In this document: piece by piece, positions 36,731 through 44,098 of the stretch
Numbering within the stretch: the first letter of the stretch is position 1
Layout of the letters: every line of letters begins with the position of its first letter
Assembly: GCA_039934035.1 (NCBI GenBank)
Contig: JBDTMZ010000168.1
Coordinates: 1 to 64,000 of the forward strand
DNA length: 64,000 nucleotides
Direction of reading: 5' to 3'
Origin: Solibacter sp039934035
GTDB lineage: Bacteria; Acidobacteriota; Terriglobia; Bryobacterales; Bryobacteraceae
Notes under the pieces: model-generated
What the model was told of the DNA's origin: nothing
The model's input: the letters and a program-made list of their open reading frames with translations, nothing else
The model's database searches: none
Made by a program: the position numbers and the translations under genes

Positions 36731-36881
36731 AGTCGTCAGTTTTCAGTTGTCAGAAGGGAGTTGTCAGTCGTCAGTTTTCAGTTGTCAGTCTAGCTTTCAG
36801 CTTTCACTCTCGCCGGCGGCGGTGCCGGAAGTCCGCCGACTAACAACTGAAAACTGATAACTGAAAACTGATTACTGATAA
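36731..36881. repeat. Inverted and direct repeats of CAGTTTTCAGTTGTCAG type
   Basis: Two direct copies of a 23-base unit, AGTCGTCAGTTTTCAGTTG plus TCAG (36731-36753, 36766-36788), face inverted copies CAACTGAAAACTG at 36844-36856 and a degenerate one at 36860-36870. The central part is GC-rich (GCCGGCGGCGG). The element fills the gap between the phosphoesterase stop and prfB and may fold into a long hairpin. Confidence 0.75.
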
Positions 36882-36888
36882 CTCCCAG

Positions 36889-37488
36889 CTACTCCACTTC
36901 CAACAAATACGCCTTCTTCCCGACATTCCGCGCCTGCGTCTTCCCCATCTCGATCGCGACGCCCTCGGCTTCGTGAATGTGGCCGCAGAAGAAATGGCCC
37001 GGTTGCACGTTTTGGATGAAATCGCGCACGGCGGTGGATCCGGCCTGCAGCCCCGGATGTACCTGGTCGAGCGCTGTGCCGTAGGGCGGCGCATGGCAGA
37101 CCAGCACCAGCGGCTGCAATTTGGCGAACGGTTCCAGATACTCGGCGATTTGTGCCTCGCTGTATTCGCCCGGAGTGTCGAAGGGCGTTGGACTGGAGTA
37201 TCCGAGTCCGGCCACGTGCCACCCGCCCGCCTGGAAGTGTTGGCGATGGAAGTCGTGGAAGCCGTACTGGTCGCACAGGGCGGCAATTTGCCCCGCGGTT
37301 TCGTGGTTGCCCGGCAGTACCCAGACCTTTTCTCCCTGCGTCTTTAGGATTTGGCCGGCGCGGTCGAGTCCCCGGCCCCAGGTGGCAAGGTCGCCGGCCG
37401 CGATGTAATAATCGGCATCCACGGAAAGCAGCCGTTCGAGCGTCTTCCAATCGTTATGAATGTCGGAGAATATGAGTAGTCTGGGCAT
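36889..37488 (-). CDS. Metallophosphoesterase (YfcE/MJ0936-like)
   Basis: A 199-residue calcineurin-like phosphoesterase. All five metal-binding blocks are present: FSDIHND (D9, H11), AAGDLA, LPGNHE, VCHAPPYG and CGHIHEAEG. Small bacterial members act on phosphodiesters; the substrate is unknown. The frame opens further upstream but the usual family N-terminus (MPRLLIFSDIH) fixes the start. Divergent from pilT, with 8 bases between starts, so promoters must lie inside the genes. Confidence 0.9.
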   Translation of the reverse strand: MPRLLIFSDIHNDWKTLERLLSVDADYYIAAGDLATWGRGLDRAGQILKTQGEKVWVLPGNHETAGQIAALCDQYGFHDFHRQHFQAGGWHVAGLGYSSPTPFDTPGEYSEAQIAEYLEPFAKLQPLVLVCHAPPYGTALDQVHPGLQAGSTAVRDFIQNVQPGHFFCGHIHEAEGVAIEMGKTQARNVGKKAYLLEVE

Positions 37489-37496
37489 CGATTCCC

Positions 37497-38648
37497 ATGA
37501 GTGAATACGATAACGAACTATCGAAGATTGTAGCCGAGCTGAACCGCGCGGCGCCGAGTCAAAAGTACGCCGGATTCCGCGGGGTCCAGCCCACGCCGTC
37601 GCTGGACCAGTTGCTGCATACGGCTGCCGCGCGCGGCGCGTCCGACGTGCTGCTGATTGCCGGCGCGCCCGCGATGCTGCGCGTGACGGGTAACCTGGTG
37701 GCAGGGGGCGGTGCGACACTCGAGGCCGACGACGTGCGCAGCTTCGTCCTGCCGCTGCTCGAGCCCGCGCAACTGGACGAGTTGCAGAAGAAGAAGAGCG
37801 TCGATCTCAGCTTCGTGCGTGAGAATCTGGGGCGCTTCCGTGTGAATATCCACCATCAGCGAGGCACGCTCGCCGCCAGCATTCGCCTGCTGCCTTCGAA
37901 GATTCCTTCGCTCGAATCGCTCCACCTGCCGCTGCATCTGGCGAAACTGGCGGAGCGCCGGCAGGGCCTCGTGCTGGTCACCGGCGCGACCGGCTGCGGC
38001 AAGAGTTCCACCCTCGCCGCGCTGATCGATATCGTGAACACCAGGCGCGCCGCGCATGTCGTGACCATCGAAGATCCGGTGGAGTATCAGCACGCCAATC
38101 GCAGCGCGATCATCGAGCAGATCGAGGTGGGGCGCGACACGCCGGATTTCGCGGTCACGCTGCGCAGCATCATGCGGCAGACGCCCGACGTGATCCTGGT
38201 GGGGGAGATGCGCGACGCCGAGACCATCGCGACGGCGCTGACCGCCGCCGAAACTGGCCACCTGGTGTTCTCCACTCTGCACACCAACGACACCATTCAG
38301 GCGATGTCGCGCATTTTGGATTCGTTCCCAGCGGGGAATCAGCCGCAGATCCGGCAGCAACTCTCACTCGCGCTGGCCGCGGTGGTGGCGCAGCAACTGG
38401 TGCCGGGCATGGATGGCGTCAGCCGCTGGCCCGCGGTGGAAATCATGATCGCCACCGACGCCGTGCGCGCACTCATACGCAAGGGCGACGATCATCAACT
38501 GCGGTCGCAGATTTCGGTGGGCAAGGCCGAAGGGATGATGACGATGGAGCAGTCGCTGACCGACCTGGTGCGGGTCAATCGAATCACGCGGGAAACGGCC
38601 TATGCGCACGGCTACCGCAATGACGATTTGCAGCGCTATCTGGGATAA
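37497..38648 (+). CDS. pilT: Type IV pilus retraction ATPase PilT
   Basis: A 383-residue PilT/GspE-type ATPase that depolymerises type IV pili for twitching. Walker A GATGCGKSS is at about 163-171; the Asp box (EDPVEY), Walker B (ILVGEMRD) and His box (HLVFSTLHTND) follow. The C-terminal motif AVRALIRKG matches the retraction motif AIRNLIRxxK in a diverged form. No other pilus genes are in the window, as is common for pilT paralogues. Confidence 0.92.
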   Translation: MSEYDNELSKIVAELNRAAPSQKYAGFRGVQPTPSLDQLLHTAAARGASDVLLIAGAPAMLRVTGNLVAGGGATLEADDVRSFVLPLLEPAQLDELQKKKSVDLSFVRENLGRFRVNIHHQRGTLAASIRLLPSKIPSLESLHLPLHLAKLAERRQGLVLVTGATGCGKSSTLAALIDIVNTRRAAHVVTIEDPVEYQHANRSAIIEQIEVGRDTPDFAVTLRSIMRQTPDVILVGEMRDAETIATALTAAETGHLVFSTLHTNDTIQAMSRILDSFPAGNQPQIRQQLSLALAAVVAQQLVPGMDGVSRWPAVEIMIATDAVRALIRKGDDHQLRSQISVGKAEGMMTMEQSLTDLVRVNRITRETAYAHGYRNDDLQRYLG

Positions 38649-38672
38649 GGCCGCCTGCCGGTGCAGGCGGCC
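38649..38672. terminator. Perfect 10-bp hairpin between pilT and the GH27 gene
   Basis: GGCCGCCTGC/GCAGGCGGCC (38649-38658, 38663-38672) with loop CGGT begins right after the pilT stop and sits between two convergent genes. There is no T-run, so it may be a bidirectional barrier rather than a classical terminator. Confidence 0.5.
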
Positions 38673-38682
38673 GCCCCGTCCA

Positions 38683-40389
38683 CTACTTGGAGAGTCGCAG
38701 CATGACCACTCCGTGAGACGGCACTTCCACGGAGTATTCGTTATCCAGCTTGCCCAGGTCGGCGTGCTTCCACAGATCGCGCGCCTTGCGCGGACCCTTG
38801 ACGCCGATGTCGCTCCACTTCGCCGTGACCTTCGCCTTCTCGGGTCCGCGATTGAACAGGCCCACCGCCTGCCCGCCATCCGCCAGAGGCTTCGCCCAGA
38901 CTTCCACCGTGCCATCCTGCGACACGCGGACCGCCTGTTTGCCGAGCTTGTCCTGATCGATCGCGATCACTTCCTTATTCATGAGGACGGCGGCCGTCGC
39001 AGGCTTCATGTCGCGGATGTCGTTGCCGGCCAGCAGCGGCGCCGAGAGCAGGCTCCACAGGCTCATGTGGGTTTCGTACTCCGTGTCCGTCATGCCGCCG
39101 TTGCCGATTTCGAGCATGTCCGGATCGTTCCAGTGCCCAGGTCCGGCCACCTTTTCGCGGCCGAGTTGCTGCTTGAAGCCCAGGTTCTCCATGGAGACCC
39201 AGCGGTCGCTGATATCGCCGGTGGTGCGCCACAGATTGCCGCCCGCCTTTTCGCCCCAATCGCCCACGTCGAATTGCCCGTACTGGCAGAGGCTGTAGAC
39301 GATCTTCCGGCCGGAGTTCAGCAGCGCGAGGCCCATTTTGGCGTAGGCCGCGGCCATCGTCGCCTGATTGCTCTCGTAGACTTGCGGGGCGCTGCACCAG
39401 TCGTACTTCAGATAGTCGATACCCCAGGCGGCGAACGTCTTGGCGTCCTGCTCTTCGTGCCCGTAGGTGCCGAGGTAGCCTTCGCAGGTTTTGGGTCCGG
39501 GGGACGAGTAGATGCCGAGTTTGAGGCCTTTGCCGTGCACGTAATCGGCGAGCGCCTTCATGTCGGGGAACTTGTTGTTGGTGCCGATTCGCCCCTGGGC
39601 GTCGCGGCGGGCGGATTCCCACGTGTCGTCGATGTTGACATAAATGTAGCCGGCATCGCGCATGCCGCTCGTGACGATGGCGTCGGCCATCTCGCGCACC
39701 ATCTTGTCGCTGACGCGATTGCGAAACTTGTTCCAGCTATTCCAGCCCATGGGCGGCGTTTTGGCCATGCCGTTCGATTTGACCGCGGTGGTGGGCATCG
39801 GCAGGGAGACCAGCGCCGGACGGGGCGGCAGCGGCTGGGGAACGTCCGTGTTGATACGGGTCAATTCCAGCGGAGGTTGCTGGGGTCCGCGCCCGGCGGC
39901 CGGAGCGGCCGCGGCGGCAGGAGGGGCCGGCGCGCCCGGGGCAGTCGTCGGGGCACCCGCAGCGCCCGCAGCGCCCGGCGTACCGGCAGCACCCGGAGCA
40001 CCCGCAGCGCCCGGCGTACCGGCAGCACCCGGCGCAGCGCCTCGTCCGCGCCCTGCGCCGCCGAATGCCGGCAGCGTCAACTTCAACTTGTCGCCTTCCA
40101 CGGTCGCCGTGTAGGTCACCTTCTGCACGGTGCCGCCGCGCCCGGCACGCTCCGCTTCCAACGTCGCGGCATTGCCCGACACCTTACCGCTGGTGATGGT
40201 ATCGGTGCTCCGTTGTCCTTGAATGTAGCCGGTGATCGCTCCGTCGCTGGTCTGATGGATTGCCACCACCACCTCCAGTCCGTCGTCCGCCGTGCCGGCA
40301 TTTCCAGTCCAGCGGCCGGTCAAATTCTGCGCGCCGGCCAGGGCTACGGAAAGTAGCGCGGCGGTGCTGAGGGTAAGCCATTTCGTCAT
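38683..40389 (-). CDS. Secreted GH27 family alpha-galactosidase-like protein with collagen-like linker
   Basis: A 568-residue exported enzyme. Order: signal peptide (1-20), a small beta-rich domain (about 22-110), a Gly-Ala-Pro linker with GXY triplets (about 117-165), then the GH27 barrel from TPPMGWNSWNKF (211). The nucleophile fits D330 in YLKYDWC and the acid/base D392 in RTTGDI; GHWNDPDMLEIGNG follows. It probably removes alpha-galactosyl (or related) residues from plant polysaccharides outside the cell. The linker DNA contains a 36-bp repeat (AGCGCCCGGCGTACC at 39970 and 40006). Confidence 0.9.
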   Translation of the reverse strand: MTKWLTLSTAALLSVALAGAQNLTGRWTGNAGTADDGLEVVVAIHQTSDGAITGYIQGQRSTDTITSGKVSGNAATLEAERAGRGGTVQKVTYTATVEGDKLKLTLPAFGGAGRGRGAAPGAAGTPGAAGAPGAAGTPGAAGAAGAPTTAPGAPAPPAAAAAPAAGRGPQQPPLELTRINTDVPQPLPPRPALVSLPMPTTAVKSNGMAKTPPMGWNSWNKFRNRVSDKMVREMADAIVTSGMRDAGYIYVNIDDTWESARRDAQGRIGTNNKFPDMKALADYVHGKGLKLGIYSSPGPKTCEGYLGTYGHEEQDAKTFAAWGIDYLKYDWCSAPQVYESNQATMAAAYAKMGLALLNSGRKIVYSLCQYGQFDVGDWGEKAGGNLWRTTGDISDRWVSMENLGFKQQLGREKVAGPGHWNDPDMLEIGNGGMTDTEYETHMSLWSLLSAPLLAGNDIRDMKPATAAVLMNKEVIAIDQDKLGKQAVRVSQDGTVEVWAKPLADGGQAVGLFNRGPEKAKVTAKWSDIGVKGPRKARDLWKHADLGKLDNEYSVEVPSHGVVMLRLSK

Positions 40390-40438
40390 AAGAAATCTCA
40401 GAGTTCAGGACCAGAATATCACCCATGCAAAAAAACTC

Positions 40439-40467
40439 TTGCAATGTATCATAAAACTAGTACACTA
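40439..40467 (+). promoter_or_regulatory. Promoter of the GntR-slipin operon, probably leaderless
   Basis: TTGCAA (40439-40444) and TACACT (40461-40466) are 16 bases apart; the ATG at 40477 follows within about 10 bases and has no Shine-Dalgarno sequence. The near-palindrome CTAGTACACTAG (40457-40468) covers the minus-10 box and could be the regulator's own operator. Confidence 0.5.
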
Positions 40468-40476
40468 GATCTACAG

Positions 40477-40893
40477 ATGAATGATACGCAGCAAAACCGG
40501 CGCTTTACCTTCCGGCTGGACCTGCACAGCGGGGTGCCGGTTTATCGCCAGATTATCGATCAGGTGCTGGGCGGGATGGCGGCTGGGACGCTGGCCGCGG
40601 GGCATCAGTTGCCGACGGTACGGCAGGTGGCGGTGGATCTTGCGATCAACCCCAATACAGTCGTACGGGCGTACCGGGAGCTGGAAATCCGCGGCGTGCT
40701 GGAGACCCAGCAGGGCACCGGCACTTTCATCAGCCGGCGCAAGGTGAAGCATGACCAGGTGGAGCGGGAGCGTGCGCTCACCCAACTGGTAGACGAATTC
40801 GTCTCGCGGGCCGGCGCTGCCGGGTTCGCGCTGGAAGAGTTGTTGGAGCAGTTGAAGGAACGTGCCGCCGAGGGCGGCGCGAAGAGGAGATAA
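40477..40893 (+). CDS. GntR family regulator, YtrA-like
   Basis: A 138-residue repressor-type protein. The winged helix spans about residues 13-80 (VYRQIIDQVLGGMAAGTL, LPTVRQVAVDLAINPNTVVRAYRELE, QGTGTFIS), and the effector part is short, as in the YtrA subgroup that often controls membrane or transporter genes. The next gene, slipin, starts four bases after its stop, so it probably controls it and itself. The start at 40477 is preferred over 40444. Confidence 0.88.
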   Translation: MNDTQQNRRFTFRLDLHSGVPVYRQIIDQVLGGMAAGTLAAGHQLPTVRQVAVDLAINPNTVVRAYRELEIRGVLETQQGTGTFISRRKVKHDQVERERALTQLVDEFVSRAGAAGFALEELLEQLKERAAEGGAKRR

Positions 40894-40897
40894 CGCG

Positions 40898-41785
40898 ATG
40901 AGATCGGATCAATTGCCGTTTAAGCCAAGCCCCGTTGGGATTGCGCTGCTCGTGATCTGCATTCTGGGTGGGGTGGGGCTCTCCGCGGTCACCGACAATC
41001 CCATTCCCAGGGTGGCGCTCGCGCTCCTTGGGGTCTACCTTGTATTTGCCGTGCGGATGGCGGACCAGTGGGAGAAGGTGGCCGTGCTGCGCTTCGGCCG
41101 CTACATCGGGCTGCGCGGGCCGGGCATGTTCTTCGTGATTCCGGTGGTTGACACGCTGAGCCGCTACGTCGATCAGCGTGTGCGCGTGGCGAACGTCTCG
41201 GCCGAGTCCACGCTGACGCGGGATACGGTGCCGGTGAACGTCGACGCCATTGTGTTCTGGATGGTGTGGAACGCCGAGAAATCCATTCTGGAGGTGCAGG
41301 ATTTCACTCAGGCCATCGAGTTCAGCGCGCAGACGGCATTGCGCGAATCCATCGGGCGCCACGAGTTGCACCAGATGGTGGCGGAGCGGGAATTGATGGG
41401 CAAGGAATTGCAGCGGATTCTCGACGAGAAGACCACCGGGTGGGGAATCACGGTGCAGTCGGTGGAGATTCGGGATGTGCAGATTCCGCCGGCCCTCCAG
41501 GACGCCATGTCGCGGGAGGCGCAGGCCGAACGCGAGCGCCGTGCGCGCATCATTCTGGGCACGGCCGAGACCGAGATTGCGGAGAAGTTCGGCCAGGCGG
41601 CCCTCACTTACCAGAACAATCCGGTGGCGCTTCATCTGCGCGCGATGAACATGCTGTATGAGGCCATCAAAGAGAAAGGCTCCATGGTGATCGTGCCGTC
41701 GTCCGCGGTCGAAACCATGGGCTTGGGCGGAATGCTGGGGACGGCGTCCATGGGCGGCGCCTCGCCGATCGCCAAAACTCAGTAA
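40898..41785 (+). CDS. Slipin, SPFH/band 7 membrane protein
   Basis: A 295-residue SPFH protein with one or two N-terminal membrane helices (about 12-50) and then the band 7 domain: GLRGPGMFFVIPVVDTLSRYVDQRV and VPVNVDAIVFWMV. A coiled-coil region rich in Glu, Arg and Ala (about 200-235) follows. Such proteins form oligomers that organise membrane microdomains. GAGGAG lies before the ATG. Its co-transcription with a YtrA-like GntR regulator suggests membrane-stress control. Confidence 0.88.
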   Translation: MRSDQLPFKPSPVGIALLVICILGGVGLSAVTDNPIPRVALALLGVYLVFAVRMADQWEKVAVLRFGRYIGLRGPGMFFVIPVVDTLSRYVDQRVRVANVSAESTLTRDTVPVNVDAIVFWMVWNAEKSILEVQDFTQAIEFSAQTALRESIGRHELHQMVAERELMGKELQRILDEKTTGWGITVQSVEIRDVQIPPALQDAMSREAQAERERRARIILGTAETEIAEKFGQAALTYQNNPVALHLRAMNMLYEAIKEKGSMVIVPSSAVETMGLGGMLGTASMGGASPIAKTQ

Positions 41786-41860
41786 GGAATTTTGATACCG
41801 CCCCCTCCAGTCGGGCCGAACCGGCTGTGAGGGGGCGGTATCGCAACGTCCCAGGTGAGG

Positions 41861-42101
41861 GCCGGACGGTGAGCGCAGGCAGGGTGCTGCCAGCGCCTAC
41901 AAATCGGTGCGGCCAAACCTGACTCGTCAGCCGCCGCTGTAGGCGCGCGCCGCATGAGACTGAGCCAGGCGGCCGGACGGTGGGCGGCCGGACGGTGAGC
42001 GCAGGCAGGGTGCTGCCAGCGCCTACAAATCGGCGCGGCCAAACCTGACTCGTCAGCCGCCGCTGTAGGCGCGCGCCGCATGAGACTGACTCAGGCGGCC
42101 G
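41861..42101. repeat. 126-bp tandem duplication with internal palindromes
   Basis: A unit starting GCCGGACGGTGAGCGCAGG at 41861 repeats at 41987, offset 126 bases, with only a few differences over about 115 bases. Each copy has a perfect inverted repeat GCGCCTACA/TGTAGGCGC (41893-41901 with 41938-41946; 42019-42027 with 42064-42072). The second copy includes the 3' end of the small gene at 42053-42304. No gene is seen in 41786-42052. Confidence 0.85.
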
Positions 42102-42304
42102 GCGGCGTGAGCGCGGAAACTCAGGGTCACCAGGCGCGACCACTCCACCAGTTCGCGCATCTCCGCCATGCCAGCCGCCGTGGCGGTGCCGGCCTCAATT
42201 TCCTGGCGCACCGTGGCGGCGTACTCTTCCCAAAGGCGCTGCGCCGTGCCGAACGCTTCGGAGGCGAGCGCCTGACGGATGGCTTGCTGCATGGCATCGT
42301 GCAT
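42053..42304 (-). CDS. Small hypothetical protein after fliD
   Basis: An 83-residue helical protein starting five bases after the fliD stop, in the place where fliS or fliT chaperone genes often lie. Its length and predicted helices (AMQQAIRQALASEAFGTAQRLWEEY, EMRELVEWSRLVTL in two pieces) fit a small flagellar chaperone, but I see no diagnostic motif. The C-terminal end lies inside the duplicated repeat, so its last ~15 residues may be a secondary addition. Confidence 0.55.
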   Translation of the reverse strand: MHDAMQQAIRQALASEAFGTAQRLWEEYAATVRQEIEAGTATAAGMAEMRELVEWSRLVTLSFRAHAAGRLSQSHAARAYSGG

Positions 42305-42309
42305 AAGGC

Positions 42310-43995
42310 TTACTGATACGAATCGCTGGCCGATTTCATTGCCGCGAACATGCTGCTCAGGAAGGAGTATTGCTGCTCCATGGCCGCAATAGCCGCGTCG
42401 GCCGCGGACATTTGCAGCAGCAGCCGCTCGTTCAGCGCATCCACCTGCTCCTGTTTGGCGGCAATGCTCTCGTTCGTGCTGTCGATCTGGTCCTGAATGC
42501 TGGTCTTCGCGGTAGCCAGCATTCCCGACGTGGAATTGGCGACCTTGTCCAGTGCGTCCGTCGCCACCTTCAGAAATCCCCCACCGCTCGCGCTGCCGAA
42601 GAAATTGGTGACCACCGAAGAGTTGGTGAAGTCCGCCGCGATCAGCGAGAACTGATTGAAGGTGAGGTGCCCGTCGCTGCCGAGGTCGAGACCCACCGCA
42701 GACAACCCGCTGGCTGCCGTGCCACTGTCGTTGTACGTCCCCAGCGAGGCCAGCGCGCTGGCCAGGTCCGAAACGATCGGTGCCCCGCCCAAAGCACCCT
42801 GTGTGGCGCCATGCTGCGCATCCAGCCCATCGACCACTTTGTTGTAGGCGTCGGCAAAAGCGCTGATGGCGCTGGACAGCGCCGAAGTGGAACGGGTCAC
42901 GGTGATGTTGACGGGGTGCCCCGAACTGGCCGAGAGCAAGTTCACCGTCAGTCCCTCGGAAATCGAAATCTGGCGGCTCGAACTGGTCACCACCTTACCG
43001 GAATTGTTGATCTCATACTGCGCCAGCTCGCCGGTGGTCTTCTGATCCTGCAGGCTCGAATCGACCAGATCCAGGGGAAGTTCGCCTTCCGTCAGAGCCT
43101 CCAGCCGGAGCCGGTTGTCGGGCGCTTCCGCTGTGCCCAGATTCACCACCGTCGCATGGATCTTAGCGGCGGCGGTGGCGTTCCCATTGATCGCCTCAGC
43201 CACCTTCGCGGGGCTATTGTCGTCGGGCGTGATCCCGATCCGGTTGGCAGGGTCGCCCTTATCGCCAATCCAGAGGTCGTAGGTATGCTTGGCGCCTGCC
43301 GGATTGGTACGCTCCTGCCACGTATTGCTAGAGACGCTCACCGCTTTGGTGGCCACATCGCCGGGTTGTTGCTGGGTCTGCAGGCTGCGCGCCGGATCCA
43401 CCAGTTCCGCGGGCAGGTCGCCCAACTTCGCGGACTGCAAGGAGATACGATAGTCCGGACTGCTGGTGGAGCCGACATTCACCACCGTCGCCCGCACCTT
43501 GCTGCCCGCCTTGGCATTGATCGCCGCTGCCACCGAGGTGGCACTGCTATCCGCCGGCGTAATATCCACCCGGTTTGCCGCGTTGCTGCGATCTCCCACC
43601 CACAACTGGTAGGTGTGCGGCTCGAGCGCGCTACCGTCCCAATCGGCGGCCGTCATGCTCATCGCATAGGCGCCCACTTTCTGGACATCGACCGAGTAGG
43701 TGCCTTCCATGGCGCCGTTCCCGAGGGTCGCGCTGACCAGCGAGGAATCGGAGACGTCGGCCTGAAACGAGGCGCCCGACATCGCCTGCGTGATGCCCGC
43801 CAATGCCGTCTGCAGCGCCGTGAACTGGGTGTTGATCGTGCCCAGGGCATCCGACTGGCCCTGCAGACTAATGACATCGCGCTTCATCTGCGTGATAGGG
43901 AGCGAGGCCATCCCCACCGCACGGGTGATGCTGTTTTGGAAGTCTGCCGCGAACTGGCTACTGCCTGTGAATAACGTGCTGCTCGTAGTACCCAT
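42310..43995 (-). CDS. fliD: Flagellar hook-associated protein 2 (filament cap FliD)
   Basis: A 561-residue filament cap protein that helps flagellin fold at the tip. The N-terminal D0 part (SQFAADFQNSITRAVGMASLPI, LQGQSDALGTINTQFTALQTAL) and the C-terminal coiled-coil (about 500-555) are conserved; the middle has two copies of a flagellin-hook IN-like segment (HTYQLWVGDRSNAANRVDITP and HTYDLWIGDKGDPANRIGITP). Transcribed from its own sigma-28 promoter. The last residues DSYQ overlap no other gene. Confidence 0.9.
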   Translation of the reverse strand: MGTTSSTLFTGSSQFAADFQNSITRAVGMASLPITQMKRDVISLQGQSDALGTINTQFTALQTALAGITQAMSGASFQADVSDSSLVSATLGNGAMEGTYSVDVQKVGAYAMSMTAADWDGSALEPHTYQLWVGDRSNAANRVDITPADSSATSVAAAINAKAGSKVRATVVNVGSTSSPDYRISLQSAKLGDLPAELVDPARSLQTQQQPGDVATKAVSVSSNTWQERTNPAGAKHTYDLWIGDKGDPANRIGITPDDNSPAKVAEAINGNATAAAKIHATVVNLGTAEAPDNRLRLEALTEGELPLDLVDSSLQDQKTTGELAQYEINNSGKVVTSSSRQISISEGLTVNLLSASSGHPVNITVTRSTSALSSAISAFADAYNKVVDGLDAQHGATQGALGGAPIVSDLASALASLGTYNDSGTAASGLSAVGLDLGSDGHLTFNQFSLIAADFTNSSVVTNFFGSASGGGFLKVATDALDKVANSTSGMLATAKTSIQDQIDSTNESIAAKQEQVDALNERLLLQMSAADAAIAAMEQQYSFLSSMFAAMKSASDSYQ

Positions 43996-44005
43996 AAAAT
44001 ACTCC

Positions 44006-44039
44006 CGGGCCGAATAGACTTATCGTCAGATTCGGCCCG
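44006..44039. promoter_or_regulatory. Perfect 10-bp inverted repeat across the fliD promoter
   Basis: CGGGCCGAAT (44006-44015) and ATTCGGCCCG (44030-44039) are exact complements 14 bases apart. One arm fills most of the minus-10/minus-35 spacer of the fliD promoter and the other lies at the expected transcription start, so a DNA operator is likelier than an RNA hairpin. Confidence 0.6.
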
Positions 44040-44047
44040 AAACTTTA
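44020..44047 (-). promoter_or_regulatory. Sigma-28 (FliA) promoter of fliD
   Basis: TAAAGTTT (44047-44040), a perfect minus-35, then 12 bases and GACGATAA (44027-44020), one mismatch from GCCGATAA. The expected start of transcription is near 44013, 18 bases before the fliD ATG, and GGGAG precedes that ATG. Confidence 0.8.
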
Positions 44048-44053
44048 TTCGTC

Positions 44054-44079
44054 AAAAAGGGGCCGGTTGTTCCGGCCCC
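44054..44079 (-). terminator. Rho-independent terminator after the 789-residue flagellin
   Basis: On the minus strand GGGGCCGG/CCGGCCCC (44079-44072, 44066-44059) with loop AACAA is followed by five T residues (44058-44054). It ends the flagellin message just before the fliD promoter. Confidence 0.92.
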
Positions 44080-44098
44080 GTCTATGGGTGAGTTAAGG

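Noticed and set aside
41779..42143. Minus-strand frames encoding repeated MRRAPTAAADES-type peptides
   Set aside because: They are translations of the 126-bp DNA duplication rather than real proteins.
44006..44039. The fliD inverted repeat read as a leader hairpin hiding the ribosome binding site
   Set aside because: The sigma-28 box places transcription start between the arms, so one arm is not in the message.
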